From Pseudomonas asiatica (GTDB taxonomy: Bacteria; Pseudomonadota; Gammaproteobacteria; Pseudomonadales; Pseudomonadaceae): DNA of 64,000 bases. Where the stretch lies: positions 1,922,001-1,986,000 of the forward strand of contig NZ_BLJF01000001.1 in the NCBI RefSeq assembly GCF_009932335.1, given 5' to 3'. Made by a program: the position numbers and the translations under genes. Positions 62,340 to 64,000 of the stretch are shown here, one piece after another (position 1 is the stretch's first letter; the number at the start of each line of letters is the position of its first letter). Below the pieces are notes generated by a model. The model ran no database searches and was not told where the DNA came from. It saw only the letters and a list, made by a program, of their open reading frames with translations.

Positions 62340-62648
62340 ATGACACCCGAACGCATCGAAAGCATCGCCAACCACCCCGACTTCCAGCACCTGGTGCAGC
62401 GCAAACGCCGCCTCAACGGCAGCTTGACCCTGGCCATGCTGGTGATCTACTACGGCTTCGTCCTGCTGGTGGCGTTTTCCCCCAGCACCCTCGGCCAGTC
62501 CCTCAGCGGTGGCGTGACTACCGTTGGCATGCTGGTGGGCGTGCTGATGGTACTGCTGTCCTTCGCCTTGACCGGCATCTACGTGCACCGCGCCAACAAC
62601 GTGCTCGACCCGCTCAACGACAAGGTCAAGCAGGAGTGCGCACAATGA
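62340..62648 (+). CDS. DUF485 membrane protein, partner of PaaL
   Basis: A 102-residue protein with two hydrophobic helices (about 28-47 and 57-80) and the DUF485 N-terminal pattern ([14 protein letters not shown]). DUF485 proteins accompany acetate/phenylacetate sodium symporters (as YjcH with ActP). The stop overlaps the paaL start by 4 bases. Confidence 0.9.
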   Translation: MTPERIESIANHPDFQHLVQRKRRLNGSLTLAMLVIYYGFVLLVAFSPSTLGQSLSGGVTTVGMLVGVLMVLLSFALTGIYVHRANNVLDPLNDKVKQECAQ

Positions 62649-64000
62649 ACTGGACCGCCATCTCGATGTTCATGGTGTTCGTCTGCTTCACCCTGCTGGT
62701 CACCCGCTGGGCTGCCATGCGCACCCGCTCGGCCAGCGATTTCTACACCGCCGGCGGGGGCCTGACCGGCATGCAGAATGGCCTGGCGATCGCCGGCGAC
62801 ATGATCAGCGCCGCGTCGTTCCTGGGCATTTCGGCAATGATGTTCATGAACGGCTATGACGGCCTGCTGTATGCCCTGGGCGTACTGGCCGGCTGGCCGA
62901 TCATCCTGTTCCTGATCGCCGAGCGCCTGCGCAACCTGGGCAAGTACACCTTCGCCGACGTGGTCAGCTACCGCCTGGCGCAAACCCCGGTGCGCCTGAC
63001 CTCGGCCTTCGGCACCCTGGTGGTGGCGCTGATGTACCTGGTGGCGCAGATGGTCGGTGCCGGCAAGCTGATCGAACTGCTGTTCGGCATCAGCTACCTG
63101 TACGCGGTGATGCTGGTCGGTGTGCTGATGGTCGCCTACGTCACCTTCGGCGGCATGCTCGCCACCACCTGGGTGCAGATCATCAAGGCAGTGATGCTGC
63201 TTTCAGGTACCAGCTTCATGGCCTTCATGGTGCTCAAGCATTTCGGCTTCAGCACCGAAGCGATGTTCGCCAGCGCCGTGGCCGTGCATGCCAAGGGCCA
63301 GGCGATCATGGCCCCGGGCGGCCTGCTGTCCAACCCGGTGGATGCCATTTCCCTGGGCCTGGGCATGATGTTCGGTACTGCCGGCCTGCCGCATATCCTG
63401 ATGCGCTTCTTCACCGTCAGCGATGCCAAGGAAGCGCGCAAGAGCGTGTTCTATGCCACCGGGTTCATCGGTTACTTCTACCTGCTGCTGATCGTCATCG
63501 GCTTTGGTGCAATCGTCATGGTCGGCACCGAACCGTCCTACCGTGATGCCACCGGCGCCATTATCGGCGGCGGCAACATGGTCGCCGTGCACCTGGCCCA
63601 GGCCGTGGGTGGCAATCTGTTCCTCGGTTTCATCTCCGCCGTGGCCTTCGCCACCATCCTGGCGGTGGTCGCCGGCCTGGCGCTGTCCGGTGCATCGGCC
63701 GTTTCCCACGACCTGTATGCCTGCGTGGTGCGCCAGGGCAAGGCCAGTGAACAGGAGGAAATGCGCGTGTCGCGTATCGCCACGCTGCTGATCGGCCTGC
63801 TGGCGGTCATCCTCGGCCTGATGTTCGAGTCGCAGAACATCGCCTTCCTCTCTGGCCTGGTGCTGGCCGTGGCCGCCTCGGTCAACTTCCCGGTGCTGCT
63901 GCTTTCGATGTTCTGGAAAGGCCTGACCACCCGCGGCGCGGTGTGCGGCAGCATGGCCGGCCTGGTTTCGGCGGTGCTGCTGGTGGTGCTGGGCCCGGCG
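62645..64000 (+). CDS. paaL: Phenylacetate:sodium symporter PaaL (cut by window end)
   Basis: The first 452 residues of a sodium:solute symporter, with at least eleven hydrophobic helices. Motifs include [40 protein letters not shown] and [20 protein letters not shown], which match ActP/PaaL-type permeases. The location after paaE and beside DUF485 identifies phenylacetate as the likely solute. The C-terminus lies past the window. Confidence 0.9.
   Translation, partial: MNWTAISMFMVFVCFTLLVTRWAAMRTRSASDFYTAGGGLTGMQNGLAIAGDMISAASFLGISAMMFMNGYDGLLYALGVLAGWPIILFLIAERLRNLGKYTFADVVSYRLAQTPVRLTSAFGTLVVALMYLVAQMVGAGKLIELLFGISYLYAVMLVGVLMVAYVTFGGMLATTWVQIIKAVMLLSGTSFMAFMVLKHFGFSTEAMFASAVAVHAKGQAIMAPGGLLSNPVDAISLGLGMMFGTAGLPHILMRFFTVSDAKEARKSVFYATGFIGYFYLLLIVIGFGAIVMVGTEPSYRDATGAIIGGGNMVAVHLAQAVGGNLFLGFISAVAFATILAVVAGLALSGASAVSHDLYACVVRQGKASEQEEMRVSRIATLLIGLLAVILGLMFESQNIAFLSGLVLAVAASVNFPVLLLSMFWKGLTTRGAVCGSMAGLVSAVLLVVLGPA

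Overview
The window looks like a chromosomal segment of a Pseudomonas putida-group bacterium. The evidence is a complete phenylacetate (paa) catabolon with PaaX/PaaY, several OprD, LysR and IclR family genes, GC-rich coding sequence, and three of the large inverted repetitive extragenic palindromes typical of this group. No tRNA, rRNA or CRISPR array was seen.

Left part (1-20.8 kb), mostly core-like genes: a truncated patatin, small hypotheticals, a DUF72 protein, a three-gene envelope-stress-like cluster (2952-4770), and a LysR gene. A GlxA-type AraC regulator is divergent from two short-chain dehydrogenases and a quinone-oxidoreductase-like protein (5878-9700). Two adjacent small genes are broken: a frameshifted Nudix hydrolase and a Gly/Gln-rich protein with an internal stop. 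A tight operon (10718-15961) encodes a type-3 copper tyrosinase, a 578-residue protein I cannot assign, and an exported mono-haem cytochrome; an Lrp/AsnC regulator is divergent from it. An isochorismatase-like hydrolase, a RidA-like protein, a LysR, a lipoprotein and arfB complete this part.

Middle part (about 20.8-49.25 kb), a probable acquired catabolic island. A 33-bp direct repeat (30/33 identical, 20 bp of it perfect) occurs at 20782-20814 and 49215-49247. The right copy runs into a complete dif-like XerC/XerD site (49240-49267). Module A (21.2-36.6 kb) encodes an MFS carrier, IclR, a PaaG-like crotonase, an ADP-forming-type acyl-CoA synthetase, an ABC importer, an OprD porin, a FadB-type fusion enzyme, an AbrB-family membrane protein, LysR and a beta-ketoadipyl-CoA-type thiolase. 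This reads as uptake, CoA activation and beta-oxidation of an unidentified organic acid. Module B (36.7-47.5 kb) contains a LysR/nitrilase pair and a seven-gene operon. That operon encodes a dicarboxylate symporter, a carboxymuconolactone-decarboxylase-like protein, an SDR, a Tat-exported pyrone-lactonase-like amidohydrolase, an SMP-30 lactonase, a ModA-like binding protein and an exported alpha/beta-hydrolase-fold protein. The last of these and its paralogue at 46.6 kb both lack the nucleophile serine. The right edge carries an IS3-type transposase scrap joined to a broken leuD.

Right part (49.98-64 kb), phenylacetate degradation: paaY-paaX on the minus strand, then paaFGHIJK, paaABCDE, and a DUF485 gene with paaL (cut by the window end). 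PaaK makes phenylacetyl-CoA, PaaABCDE epoxidises it, PaaG isomerises the epoxide, and PaaF/H/J complete beta-oxidation. PaaZ, the ring-opening enzyme, is not in the window. The paaF, paaA and paaY promoters share a TGATACA-like element that is a plausible PaaX operator.
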